DNA of 64,000 nt, taken from Flavobacterium frigoris. GTDB taxonomy: Bacteria; Bacteroidota; Bacteroidia; Flavobacteriales; Flavobacteriaceae. Location: contig NZ_FOFZ01000002.1 of the NCBI RefSeq assembly GCF_900111075.1, forward strand, positions 310,001 through 374,000. Reading direction: 5' to 3'. The notes under the pieces were generated by a model. It was not told where the DNA came from and made no database searches. It worked only from the letters and a program-made list of their open reading frames with translations. Below, one piece after another: positions 25,756 through 33,573 of the stretch. How positions within the stretch are numbered: the first letter of the stretch is position 1; the number at the start of each line of letters is the position of its first letter. The position numbers were made by a program, and so were the translations under genes.

Positions 25756-28557
25756 TTACAGTTTCAAATTTCGCAGTCGCAGTGCATTTGCAATAACAGA
25801 AACCGAACTAAAGCTCATCGCAAGTGCAGCAATCATTGGCGAAAGCAAAAGACCGAAAAAAGGATATAAAACCCCTGCTGCGATTGGGATTCCAAGTACA
25901 TTATAAAAGAACGCAAAAAATAAATTTTGATTGATGTTTTTCATCACAGCATGGCTCAGTTCTTTAGCCTTGACAATCCCTTGCAAATCTCCTTTGACCA
26001 AAGTTATTTTGGCGCTTTCTATTGCTACATCAGTTCCGGTACCCATCGCAATTCCAATATCGGCTTGTGCCAATGCCGGTGCATCATTAATTCCGTCTCC
26101 TGCCATAGCTACAATTTTGCCTTGGTCTTGCAACCTTTTGATCTCCTTTAATTTATCCTCCGGCAGACAACCTGCTATAAACGAACTCAAATGCAATTCG
26201 TCAGCAACTGCTTTTGCGGTGTTCTCATTGTCACCAGTAAGCATAATCACTTCGACTCCTTGACTCATTAATTCCTTAATTGCAGCCACACTCGTGCTTT
26301 TAATCGCATCCGTTATCGTTACATAACCCAAAACCTGATTGTCAACCGAAATATAAGACACTGTTTTTCCTAGTTTCTGTTCGGCTATTATTTTAGCGGC
26401 TAAATCATCTGTAGTTTTCGAATTATTTTGCTCCATTAATTTTGAATTTCCAAGTGCGACTTTTTTACCATTTACGGTTCCAACCACTCCTTTTCCGGTA
26501 AAGGATTCAAAATCTTTCGCTTCTAATAAAGTTACCTTTTTAGCTTTCGCAAAATTGACTACGGCTTCCGCCAAAGGATGTTCGCTATATTGATTCAACG
26601 AAGCAATCATTTGCAACAAATCTTCCTCTTCATTTTCAGTCGAAAACACTTTTTCTACAGATGGCTTACCCTCGGTGATCGTTCCTGTTTTATCGGTAAT
26701 TAGAACATTTACCTTATTCATATTTTCTAAGGCTTCCGCATTTTTTATCAAAACCCCCGATTGCGCTCCTTTACCCACTCCTACCATAACTGACATGGGT
26801 GTTGCTAATCCCAAAGCACAAGGACAAGCGATAATCAAAACAGCAATAGCATTTATGAATCCGTAAACGATTGCTGGCTCGGGGCCAAATTTTGCCCAAA
26901 CAAAAAAGGTGATTACTGAAACGGCCACTACTATTGGCACAAAATACTTCGCAATTCTGTCGGCCAGTTTTTGTATCGGCGCTCTCGAACGGCTGGCTGA
27001 ATTTACCATTTGCACAATTTGCGAAAGCAAGGTTTCTGAACCAATTTTTTCAGCAACCATAACAAAAGATTTGTTGCCGTTAATTGTTCCTGCAATAACA
27101 GAATCGTCTGCTTTTTTATCTACAGGAATGGGTTCCCCCGAAATCATAGATTCATCGATAGTAGTTTCCCCTTCGGTAATTTTTCCGTCAACAGGAATTT
27201 TTTCACCTGGTTTCACCCGAAGCAAATCATCCTTTTTGATATCATGAACAGAAATCACCTTATCGCTTCCATCAATGACCAAAGTAGCCACCGTGGGCGC
27301 TAATTTCAATAATTCTTTTATGGCACCACTGGTTCTGCTATGCGCTTTGGCCTCTAACAACTGACCTAGCAAAACCAAGGTTAGTATCACCGTTGTTGCC
27401 TCAAAATACAAATGTACCGTTCCGCTTGCTGTTTTAAATTCATTTGGAAAAAGTTCTGGAAAGAACAAGCCAAATAGGCTAAATAGAAAAGCAACCCCAG
27501 AACCAATTCCGATCAGGGTAAACATATTTAAGTTCCATGTAATAACCGACTTCCAGGCACGTACAAAAAACATCCAGGCAGCATAAAAAACGACCGGAAG
27601 CGACAAGGCAAACTGCACCCAATTCCAACTCGAGGTGTCCATTATTTTTTGTAGCGGATTATTGGGTATCATATCTGACATTGCAATTATAAAAATAGGC
27701 AGCGTAAAAACAACGGCTATTTTCATTTTACGCACTAAGTCAAGATACGTCTTGTTGTCTTCGCTTTCGCTAGGCTCCATAGGTACCAAATCCATTCCGC
27801 ATATCGGACAAGAACCCGGACCTTCCTGGATTATTTCAGGATGCATGGGACAAGTAAACATTGTTTTCGTCGGAAGTAAATCGGGTGCTTTTACTAAATC
27901 CATTCCACAAACAGGACAATCTCCCGCTTGGTCATATACTTTATCGCCTTCGCAATGCATGGGACAATAATATTTTCCTGCCGCATTAGAAGGAATGCTT
28001 GTTTCCTCTTTATGATGTTGATGACCGCCTTTTTCATGTTCATGTGATTGAGTACCACAGCACGATTTCGCTACTGGCTCTTCCACTTTTTCATCAGCTG
28101 CAGCATTGGTTGAACTCAATTCAGGTTCTTTTAAAAAATGCATTCCGCAAACGGGACAATCTCCCGCTTTGTCATATACTTTTTCCCCTTCGCAATGCAT
28201 AGGACAATAATATTTCCCTACCGCATTCTCGGATATGCCAGCTACGTCTTTATGATGTTGGTGACTGTCTTTGTCTTGTTGATTTTTTGGAGTACCGCAG
28301 CAAGATTTCGCAGCTGGTTCCTCTGTAGTTTTTTCTGCAGCAACCACCGGCTTGCTCATTTCTATTGTATAATTCCCTGCAGCAGCTAAAGCTTCCTGCA
28401 ACTGTGAAGTAGGAATGTGTTTTTCCATTGTGATTGTGGCCACTGCCGGCTCCAACGAAACAACAGACTCAACCCCTTCAATAGCATTCAGTGTTTTCTC
28501 CACTTTGCCGCGACAACCATCGCAACTCATTCCGGTAATGGTATAGGTATGTTTCAT
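25756..28557 (-). CDS. copA: Copper-translocating P1B-type ATPase with HMA and three CPMH modules (933 aa)
   Basis: The N-terminal HMA domain has C12/C15 in GMSCDGC. Three heavy-metal-binding modules follow: YYCPMHCEG..CPVCGM at about 117-139 and 197-219, and FTCPMHPEI..CPICGM at about 234-255. The ATPase core has IIACPCALG in the membrane (CPC ion site), phosphorylation DKTGTITEG, and hinge GDGINDAPAL. It exports Cu(I) from the cytosol to the periplasm. The first two modules are one 80-residue segment duplicated. A palindrome sits 51-65 nt upstream of the start. Confidence 0.94.
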   Translation of the reverse strand: MKHTYTITGMSCDGCRGKVEKTLNAIEGVESVVSLEPAVATITMEKHIPTSQLQEALAAAGNYTIEMSKPVVAAEKTTEEPAAKSCCGTPKNQQDKDSHQHHKDVAGISENAVGKYYCPMHCEGEKVYDKAGDCPVCGMHFLKEPELSSTNAAADEKVEEPVAKSCCGTQSHEHEKGGHQHHKEETSIPSNAAGKYYCPMHCEGDKVYDQAGDCPVCGMDLVKAPDLLPTKTMFTCPMHPEIIQEGPGSCPICGMDLVPMEPSESEDNKTYLDLVRKMKIAVVFTLPIFIIAMSDMIPNNPLQKIMDTSSWNWVQFALSLPVVFYAAWMFFVRAWKSVITWNLNMFTLIGIGSGVAFLFSLFGLFFPELFPNEFKTASGTVHLYFEATTVILTLVLLGQLLEAKAHSRTSGAIKELLKLAPTVATLVIDGSDKVISVHDIKKDDLLRVKPGEKIPVDGKITEGETTIDESMISGEPIPVDKKADDSVIAGTINGNKSFVMVAEKIGSETLLSQIVQMVNSASRSRAPIQKLADRIAKYFVPIVVAVSVITFFVWAKFGPEPAIVYGFINAIAVLIIACPCALGLATPMSVMVGVGKGAQSGVLIKNAEALENMNKVNVLITDKTGTITEGKPSVEKVFSTENEEEDLLQMIASLNQYSEHPLAEAVVNFAKAKKVTLLEAKDFESFTGKGVVGTVNGKKVALGNSKLMEQNNSKTTDDLAAKIIAEQKLGKTVSYISVDNQVLGYVTITDAIKSTSVAAIKELMSQGVEVIMLTGDNENTAKAVADELHLSSFIAGCLPEDKLKEIKRLQDQGKIVAMAGDGINDAPALAQADIGIAMGTGTDVAIESAKITLVKGDLQGIVKAKELSHAVMKNINQNLFFAFFYNVLGIPIAAGVLYPFFGLLLSPMIAALAMSFSSVSVIANALRLRNLKL
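27871..28323 (-). repeat. Tandem 240-bp in-frame duplication in the ATPase N-terminus
   Basis: Residues 79-158 and 159-229 align at a constant offset of 80: each starts EEPxAKSCCGT, has xHQHHK, then NAxGKYYCPMHCEG and AGDCPVCGM. Confidence 0.8.
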
Positions 28558-28607
28558 TTCTTTACAGTTTTAAATTAACATTACAAATATCCGTATGAGA
28601 CTACTTT

Positions 28608-28622
28608 ATTGTGTTACACAAT
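28608..28622. promoter_or_regulatory. Palindrome upstream of the copper ATPase gene (candidate operator)
   Basis: ATTGTGTTACACAAT is a perfect inverted repeat with 7-bp arms around one base, 51-65 nt before the ATPase start and just past the regulator gene. A GATATTTG near-match to the -7 box lies between it and the start. Confidence 0.45.
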
Positions 28623-28643
28623 TCTGGGTATGCTTTGTATAAT

Positions 28644-29204
28644 TTATAATCCATCAATCTGTTTTCTCATTTTATCTTTCAATTGCTTGAAATGGGTCGG
28701 GGTAAAACCAGTAGTTTTTTTGAATTGATTGCTTAAATGCGCTACGTTACTATAATTCAGCTGAAATGCAATTTCACTTAACGTCATTTCATTATAGATT
28801 AATAGTTCTTTTGCCCGTTCAATTTTTTGTGCAATAAAATAATGCTCAATTGTTGCTCCTTCTTTTTCTGAAAAAAGCTTACTCAAAATACTGTAATCCT
28901 GCCTTAAATCAGTGGCTAAATAATTTGACAAATTACTTTTCAGTTGCTCCTTTTTATAATGTACTAAATCGATTATTAAATTTTTAATCCTTTCGACAGT
29001 CTTATTTTCCTTATCATCTAACAATTCAAAACCAAGCAAGCTCAGGTTTTTTGATAACAGCTGCATTTGACTTTCGTCCAAATCAGTTGCAATTTCTACT
29101 TCCCCTAATTGCATTGCAATAATAGAAAGCTCCATTTTTTCCAACTCTGCCGACACCGCCATTTCGCAACGGCCACAAACCATGTTTTTTATATAAATTT
29201 TCAC
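28644..29204 (-). CDS. HMA-like domain fused to AraC-type DNA-binding domain (186 aa)
   Basis: The N-terminal ~65 residues open MKIYIKNMVCGRCEMAV, an HMA-like fold with C10/C13 as likely Cu(I) ligands. Residues ~95-186 are an AraC/XylS double helix-turn-helix: IERAKELLIYNEMTLSEIAFQLNYSNVAHLSNQFKK, then TGFTPTHFKQL. The fusion suggests a regulator that reads copper directly and controls the island. It lies between the DUF305 and ATPase genes, 4 nt after the former. The family is familiar in Bacteroidota, but I know of no characterised member. Confidence 0.82.
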   Translation of the reverse strand: MKIYIKNMVCGRCEMAVSAELEKMELSIIAMQLGEVEIATDLDESQMQLLSKNLSLLGFELLDDKENKTVERIKNLIIDLVHYKKEQLKSNLSNYLATDLRQDYSILSKLFSEKEGATIEHYFIAQKIERAKELLIYNEMTLSEIAFQLNYSNVAHLSNQFKKTTGFTPTHFKQLKDKMRKQIDGL

Positions 29205-29208
29205 TTTA

Positions 29209-29688
29209 TTATTTTTTGCTTTCGAGACGAATAATCATTTCATTCATTTGCTTAATTTCTCTTTCTTGAGCCGCAATTATATCTTCAGCTAATTTTTTAG
29301 CTTCTGGATCTTTAAAATCTACATTACTACTAGTCATAATGGCTGATGAATGATGAGGAATCATCGCTTTCATATATTGTATATCTCCAATAAAGGTTTG
29401 TGTCCTTAATAGAAAAAGTGTTCCTAGAAATGTAGTAGCGGCAAAGACTATTATCATTATATTGACTTTATTGTTTGGATACATTTTCCACATTAATAGT
29501 AACATTGTAATTGCCATTGCTGCAATCATTAAAGTAGTCATGTAAAAGCGAGTTATACTATTATAGATGTGACTGAATTCAGCAACATTTAAAAACATAA
29601 CTAAATACATAACGACAAATGAAACCGCCATTATTAAGGCAAATTTTACATAAGGATTAGTTTTTAAGTGTGTGTTATTTTCTTCCAT
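29209..29688 (-). CDS. DUF305 family membrane protein (159 aa)
   Basis: Three to four N-terminal helices (about residues 13-33, 47-66 and 74-92), then the DUF305 motif MKAMIPHHSSAIMTSS (about 105-120) and a helical end (AEDIIAAQEREIKQMNEMI). The HH pair and Met residues are typical of this ferritin-like family, common in copper and silver resistance clusters. Function not established. Separated by 164 nt from the upstream efflux genes, so it may open a second transcription unit with the regulator. Confidence 0.85.
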   Translation of the reverse strand: MEENNTHLKTNPYVKFALIMAVSFVVMYLVMFLNVAEFSHIYNSITRFYMTTLMIAAMAITMLLLMWKMYPNNKVNIMIIVFAATTFLGTLFLLRTQTFIGDIQYMKAMIPHHSSAIMTSSNVDFKDPEAKKLAEDIIAAQEREIKQMNEMIIRLESKK

Positions 29689-29852
29689 GATTCTATTTTA
29701 ATTAGAGTTTTTGATCGTTAATCAATTTAACTTTCGGGTAACGTCCTTTTTATAATTATTTTATTATCAAAAATGCTTTTAAAGCCCATCATAACAGAAC
29801 TAAGTTAGCTTTTTTTAACATTTTAACCTATTAATAAACAGTTTATTACACA

Positions 29853-31067
29853 TTACATCTTCATCCCCGCCATGGGATCACTTCCTTTGCGGAATATATA
29901 CTCACTGTTAATGGCATAAGCACCGCTAACAACGACTTTCTTCGTACTATCTAAATCCGACTTGATTTCGATCATTCCATTGACTTCCACCCCGGTTTCA
30001 ACCATCACGTTTTCAAAAATACCATGACTTTTTTCAACCCAGATATACGTCGCATTTTCATCCCTAATCACAGCATCTGTTGGAATAAATAATCCTTTCT
30101 TATTAGATTGAGCTAATTTAGCCACGGCTTGCATTCCCGGTTTTAAAAATAAATTCGCGTTGGCAATTTCCATTCGAATTAATAGCAATCTGGAATCTGG
30201 ATTAATCTCCGGATTAATAAATGAAATTTTAGCTTTTATCTCTTTAGCAGGATAATCAGTAAAAGAAACTGTAGCGCTTTGTCCAATTTTCAATGATTTT
30301 GCATAGTTCACGTTTACTTGCGTTTCAAGCCAAAGCGTACTTAAAGCAGCCAACTTAATTATTGCGCCGCCTTCCATGATATAACTACCTTCTGTAGCCG
30401 CTATCTCCGAAATATATCCGCTATATGTACTATAAAAAGTAGTGTATGGCGAAATTTGGGAATTGCCCTTAATACTCTCAATTTGCGCATTAGACAAACC
30501 ATAGAACAACAATTTTTGCTTTGCAGCTTGCAGCATGTTTTTGGCGTTTTTGCCAAAATCACCAGGCATAGTCAATTGTTTAGATGCTGCAAAATAATCT
30601 TGTTTAGCAATGGCTATATCTTCGCTGTATAATTGATAAATGGCTTGATTTTTTTTAACATAATCACCTTCGGTTTTAAAGTATAATTTCTCAATTCGCC
30701 CCATCGCTCTTGCTGAAATAGTTTTGATTTGTTCCTGATTAATTGTTAAAACTCCTGTATAGTTTTCTTCCAGACTACTATTGCTTTCTTCTATATTTTG
30801 GGTCGTTATGTTTCCCAATTTTATTTGCTGGTCACTAAGGGCAATTTCATTAGAGGCAGAATTATCCTTTTTCATTGGGGTTAATTCCATATGGCAAATA
30901 GGACACTTCCCAGGCTTATCCTCTTTTATTTGGGGATCCATAGAACAGGTGTAATACGTACTTTCCACGTCCTGATGGGCGCTATGATCTTCCTTGTTCT
31001 TATCGTTACAGCCCATTAAGACAACAAATGCCACTAATAGCAAACTGAATTTCTTTATCTTTTGCAT
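29853..31067 (-). CDS. CusB-type RND periplasmic adaptor, lipoprotein form (404 aa)
   Basis: Lipobox VLMGC near residue 20 gives a lipid anchor. A heavy-metal module YYTCSMDPQI..CPICHMEL (about 36-65) follows, in which CGM is replaced by CHM. Next come the barrel-sandwich and alpha-hairpin domains (SARAMGRIEKLYFKTEGDYV) and the membrane-proximal end with GMKM as last residues. It bridges the CusA pump and the outer-membrane channel. Second adaptor of the operon; its start is 3 nt after the preceding adaptor's stop. Confidence 0.9.
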   Translation of the reverse strand: MQKIKKFSLLLVAFVVLMGCNDKNKEDHSAHQDVESTYYTCSMDPQIKEDKPGKCPICHMELTPMKKDNSASNEIALSDQQIKLGNITTQNIEESNSSLEENYTGVLTINQEQIKTISARAMGRIEKLYFKTEGDYVKKNQAIYQLYSEDIAIAKQDYFAASKQLTMPGDFGKNAKNMLQAAKQKLLFYGLSNAQIESIKGNSQISPYTTFYSTYSGYISEIAATEGSYIMEGGAIIKLAALSTLWLETQVNVNYAKSLKIGQSATVSFTDYPAKEIKAKISFINPEINPDSRLLLIRMEIANANLFLKPGMQAVAKLAQSNKKGLFIPTDAVIRDENATYIWVEKSHGIFENVMVETGVEVNGMIEIKSDLDSTKKVVVSGAYAINSEYIFRKGSDPMAGMKM

Positions 31068-31069
31068 GA

Positions 31070-32317
31070 TTATTCTGTTTTTATAAAGCTTTCGCTGTCC
31101 ATTAAATATTGTGCATTGTCAGCAATTGCATCTTTTACAGACAGCCCTTCGATGACCTGAACAAAATCATTGATTTCAATTCCTGTTTTTATTTCTTTTG
31201 CTTTAAAACCATTCTCCATTTTAATAAAAACCACTTTTTTACTACCGATGCTAACTAATGCTTGCTTACGAACCCAAATTCCTTGTATAGGATTTGTTTC
31301 GACAATACCTTGAAGTCTCAAGCCAATCGGGAATTTCAGACTGCTATTATTTAAATACACTCGAACCCTATTTGTCTTATCGGTTTCGCTGAACTGAGTT
31401 TCTATAAAATTAACTTTGGCATTTATAAAATCATTTTCATCTAATTCTGATGAAAACCGAATGGGTTGATTGATTTTTATCAAACTACCTTGTCCTTGCA
31501 TCACATTGAAAACACCCCATACTTTATCGGTATTTACTAATTTAAAGACCACTTCATTCTGTTTAATATAATCCCCTTCCTTCAATGTTAAAGAAGTTGT
31601 TGTGGCGGTACTGTTTTGCATAGATCCTTCGGCAGCAGTCGTCATACTTTCTGTTCCTTGAACTATTCCATTAGTAGGACTATAAATAGTGATCACTGGA
31701 TTTGTTCTTTTGGCTACAGCCAAAGAATTAATCTGATTTAAAGTCATTCCATAAAGCAGTAATTTCTGTTTCGAAGCCTTTATAATGGATGTGTTTTCAG
31801 CATCATTGGTAATTAAATAAATAAAATTTTGCTGTGCTGTCAATAATTCCGGACTATACAAATCAAAAAGTCTTTGTCCCTTATTTACTTTTTGGTATTT
31901 ATAATTCACATACATTTTTTCGATTCGGCCACTTATCCTTGCTGCAATATTTACCGATGAATTAGGATCATAAGCTACAATTCCAGGCAGCTTTATTTCA
32001 CTACTAATAGCGGTGTCTTTTGCTGTTGTAGTTTGAAAGTCTCCCACCACGAAGCTATCCGTTGGCCGTAATAGATGGTCAATCGATTGGCTTTCCGTCG
32101 GTTGCGCTTCAGTTACTTTTTTAATCAACGTCATTCCGCAAATTGGGCATTTTCCAGGCTCGTCCCTAATAATTTCAGGATGCATCGAACAAGTATATAC
32201 CTCCGCCTGATGCTCGTGATCTGCTTGACTATTGAATTTATTTACGCCATAATAGACTCCAAATCCAACCACTAAAACCGCAATAGCCAGCAAACTATAT
32301 TTTATGTATTTATTCAT
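31070..32317 (-). CDS. CusB-type RND periplasmic adaptor, membrane-anchored form (415 aa)
   Basis: One N-terminal helix (about 6-24), the module YTCSMHPEI..CPICGM (about 41-64), and an adaptor core (AARISGRIEKMYVNYKYQKVNKGQ, about 126-150) with hairpin and beta-barrel parts. A Thr/Ser-rich stretch TTAAEGSMQNSTATTTS interrupts the lipoyl half, an insertion I would not expect in E. coli CusB. Lies between the TolC gene (3 nt away) and the second adaptor. Two different adaptors next to one pump suggest either a hetero-hexamer or separate metal delivery. Confidence 0.9.
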   Translation of the reverse strand: MNKYIKYSLLAIAVLVVGFGVYYGVNKFNSQADHEHQAEVYTCSMHPEIIRDEPGKCPICGMTLIKKVTEAQPTESQSIDHLLRPTDSFVVGDFQTTTAKDTAISSEIKLPGIVAYDPNSSVNIAARISGRIEKMYVNYKYQKVNKGQRLFDLYSPELLTAQQNFIYLITNDAENTSIIKASKQKLLLYGMTLNQINSLAVAKRTNPVITIYSPTNGIVQGTESMTTAAEGSMQNSTATTTSLTLKEGDYIKQNEVVFKLVNTDKVWGVFNVMQGQGSLIKINQPIRFSSELDENDFINAKVNFIETQFSETDKTNRVRVYLNNSSLKFPIGLRLQGIVETNPIQGIWVRKQALVSIGSKKVVFIKMENGFKAKEIKTGIEINDFVQVIEGLSVKDAIADNAQYLMDSESFIKTE

Positions 32318-32319
32318 AA

Positions 32320-33573
32320 TTATTTCGTTTCCAGTTGTTTTTCAATTTCTACCTGAGTGCTCAATATGGCCTGCAACTTGTCTAACTTTTCTATTTGTGC
32401 CATATTCAATGCTTCCCAGGCATCCAACACCACAAATAGATCTCCTGTATTGTTTTGCCAAGCTATAATTGAAGTGTCATAATTTCTTCGCAAGGCCGGA
32501 ATGATACTTTTATCGGCAATTTCATATTGTCTCTTTAAGTTGGTCAGCTCCGCTTGCATCCCTGAAATCATTCCTGTTGCTTCGTTGAGAATCATTTGCT
32601 TTTGCCAATCTAAACTTTCGTTTTTTAGTTTAAAACTGTTGATGTTAGCCTTATTCATTTTTGATGACCAAGGCATGGGAATTGTAATCATTCCCATCAA
32701 GGAAAATTGTTGCGGACGATTCCCAAAAGCAAACATGTGATCATATTTTACTCCAAACTCGGGCAACAATTTTGCTTTCTCGGTTTCTATTTTCAACTGA
32801 TTTAAAGCAATTGTTTTTTCAATAGCTCTGACATCGCTTCGGTTTTCAGAAAGCGATACCGTATCCAATTTCATAAAATTATACTCCTTTAAAGTAAAAT
32901 CAGGATCGATTTCAAAAACAGTATTTTTGTCTCTTGCCATCAAAGTATTCAGCGTAATTTTCTTTTGCGAAATCTCATTTTGCAGCATTACGACCATACT
33001 TTCTAAAGCGCTATATTGTGACTTTGCCTTATAATAAGTAGGCAATTTGTCCATGTTATATTGATAGCGTATCTCCATGCTTTTGATCATGTACTCTAAA
33101 AGCAATAAATTGTCATTGGCTATTTTTATTTTTTTATCCAATACAATCCATTGGTAATAATTCGTTTTTACCAACGCATTCAACTGATTCACGGTATAAT
33201 TTTTATTTTCTACCTCAACTGAAGACATGGCATTCATGTAATTAGAATCGGCTTTTAGCCTTGAAGCATTTGGAATCATTTGAGTAACACCTATCATATA
33301 AGCCCCCATACCAGGATTCATTTCGTCTCCCTTCCACATTTTAGTGTTATAAGGAGTCATAAACAAGCCCGTGTTCACTTGAGGTGCCATCCAACTGCGT
33401 GCCCCTTTTGCCGCTGCATCCATGCTCTCTATATCGGCATCGTACATTTTTAATTGCGGATTATTCGTTTTAACGGTGGTCAAAACAGCATCCAACGAAA
33501 GTGTTTGCGCTACTGCAGAAGCGGCGTTTAACAGCAAACAACTGATTATGATGTAATATTTAATGTGTCGCAT
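32320..33573 (-). CDS. TolC-family outer-membrane channel (CusC-like, 417 aa)
   Basis: Signal peptide (about 1-22, ..ASAVAQ) followed by the long helical hairpins of TolC proteins, with two homologous halves. A Met-rich stretch MAPQVNTGLFMTPYNTKMWKGDEMNPGMGAYM at about residues 60-92 is unusual and fits copper handling. Completes the tripartite pump. Its start overlaps the end of the cusA frame by 14 bases, showing tight coupling. Confidence 0.87.
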   Translation of the reverse strand: MRHIKYYIIISCLLLNAASAVAQTLSLDAVLTTVKTNNPQLKMYDADIESMDAAAKGARSWMAPQVNTGLFMTPYNTKMWKGDEMNPGMGAYMIGVTQMIPNASRLKADSNYMNAMSSVEVENKNYTVNQLNALVKTNYYQWIVLDKKIKIANDNLLLLEYMIKSMEIRYQYNMDKLPTYYKAKSQYSALESMVVMLQNEISQKKITLNTLMARDKNTVFEIDPDFTLKEYNFMKLDTVSLSENRSDVRAIEKTIALNQLKIETEKAKLLPEFGVKYDHMFAFGNRPQQFSLMGMITIPMPWSSKMNKANINSFKLKNESLDWQKQMILNEATGMISGMQAELTNLKRQYEIADKSIIPALRRNYDTSIIAWQNNTGDLFVVLDAWEALNMAQIEKLDKLQAILSTQVEIEKQLETK

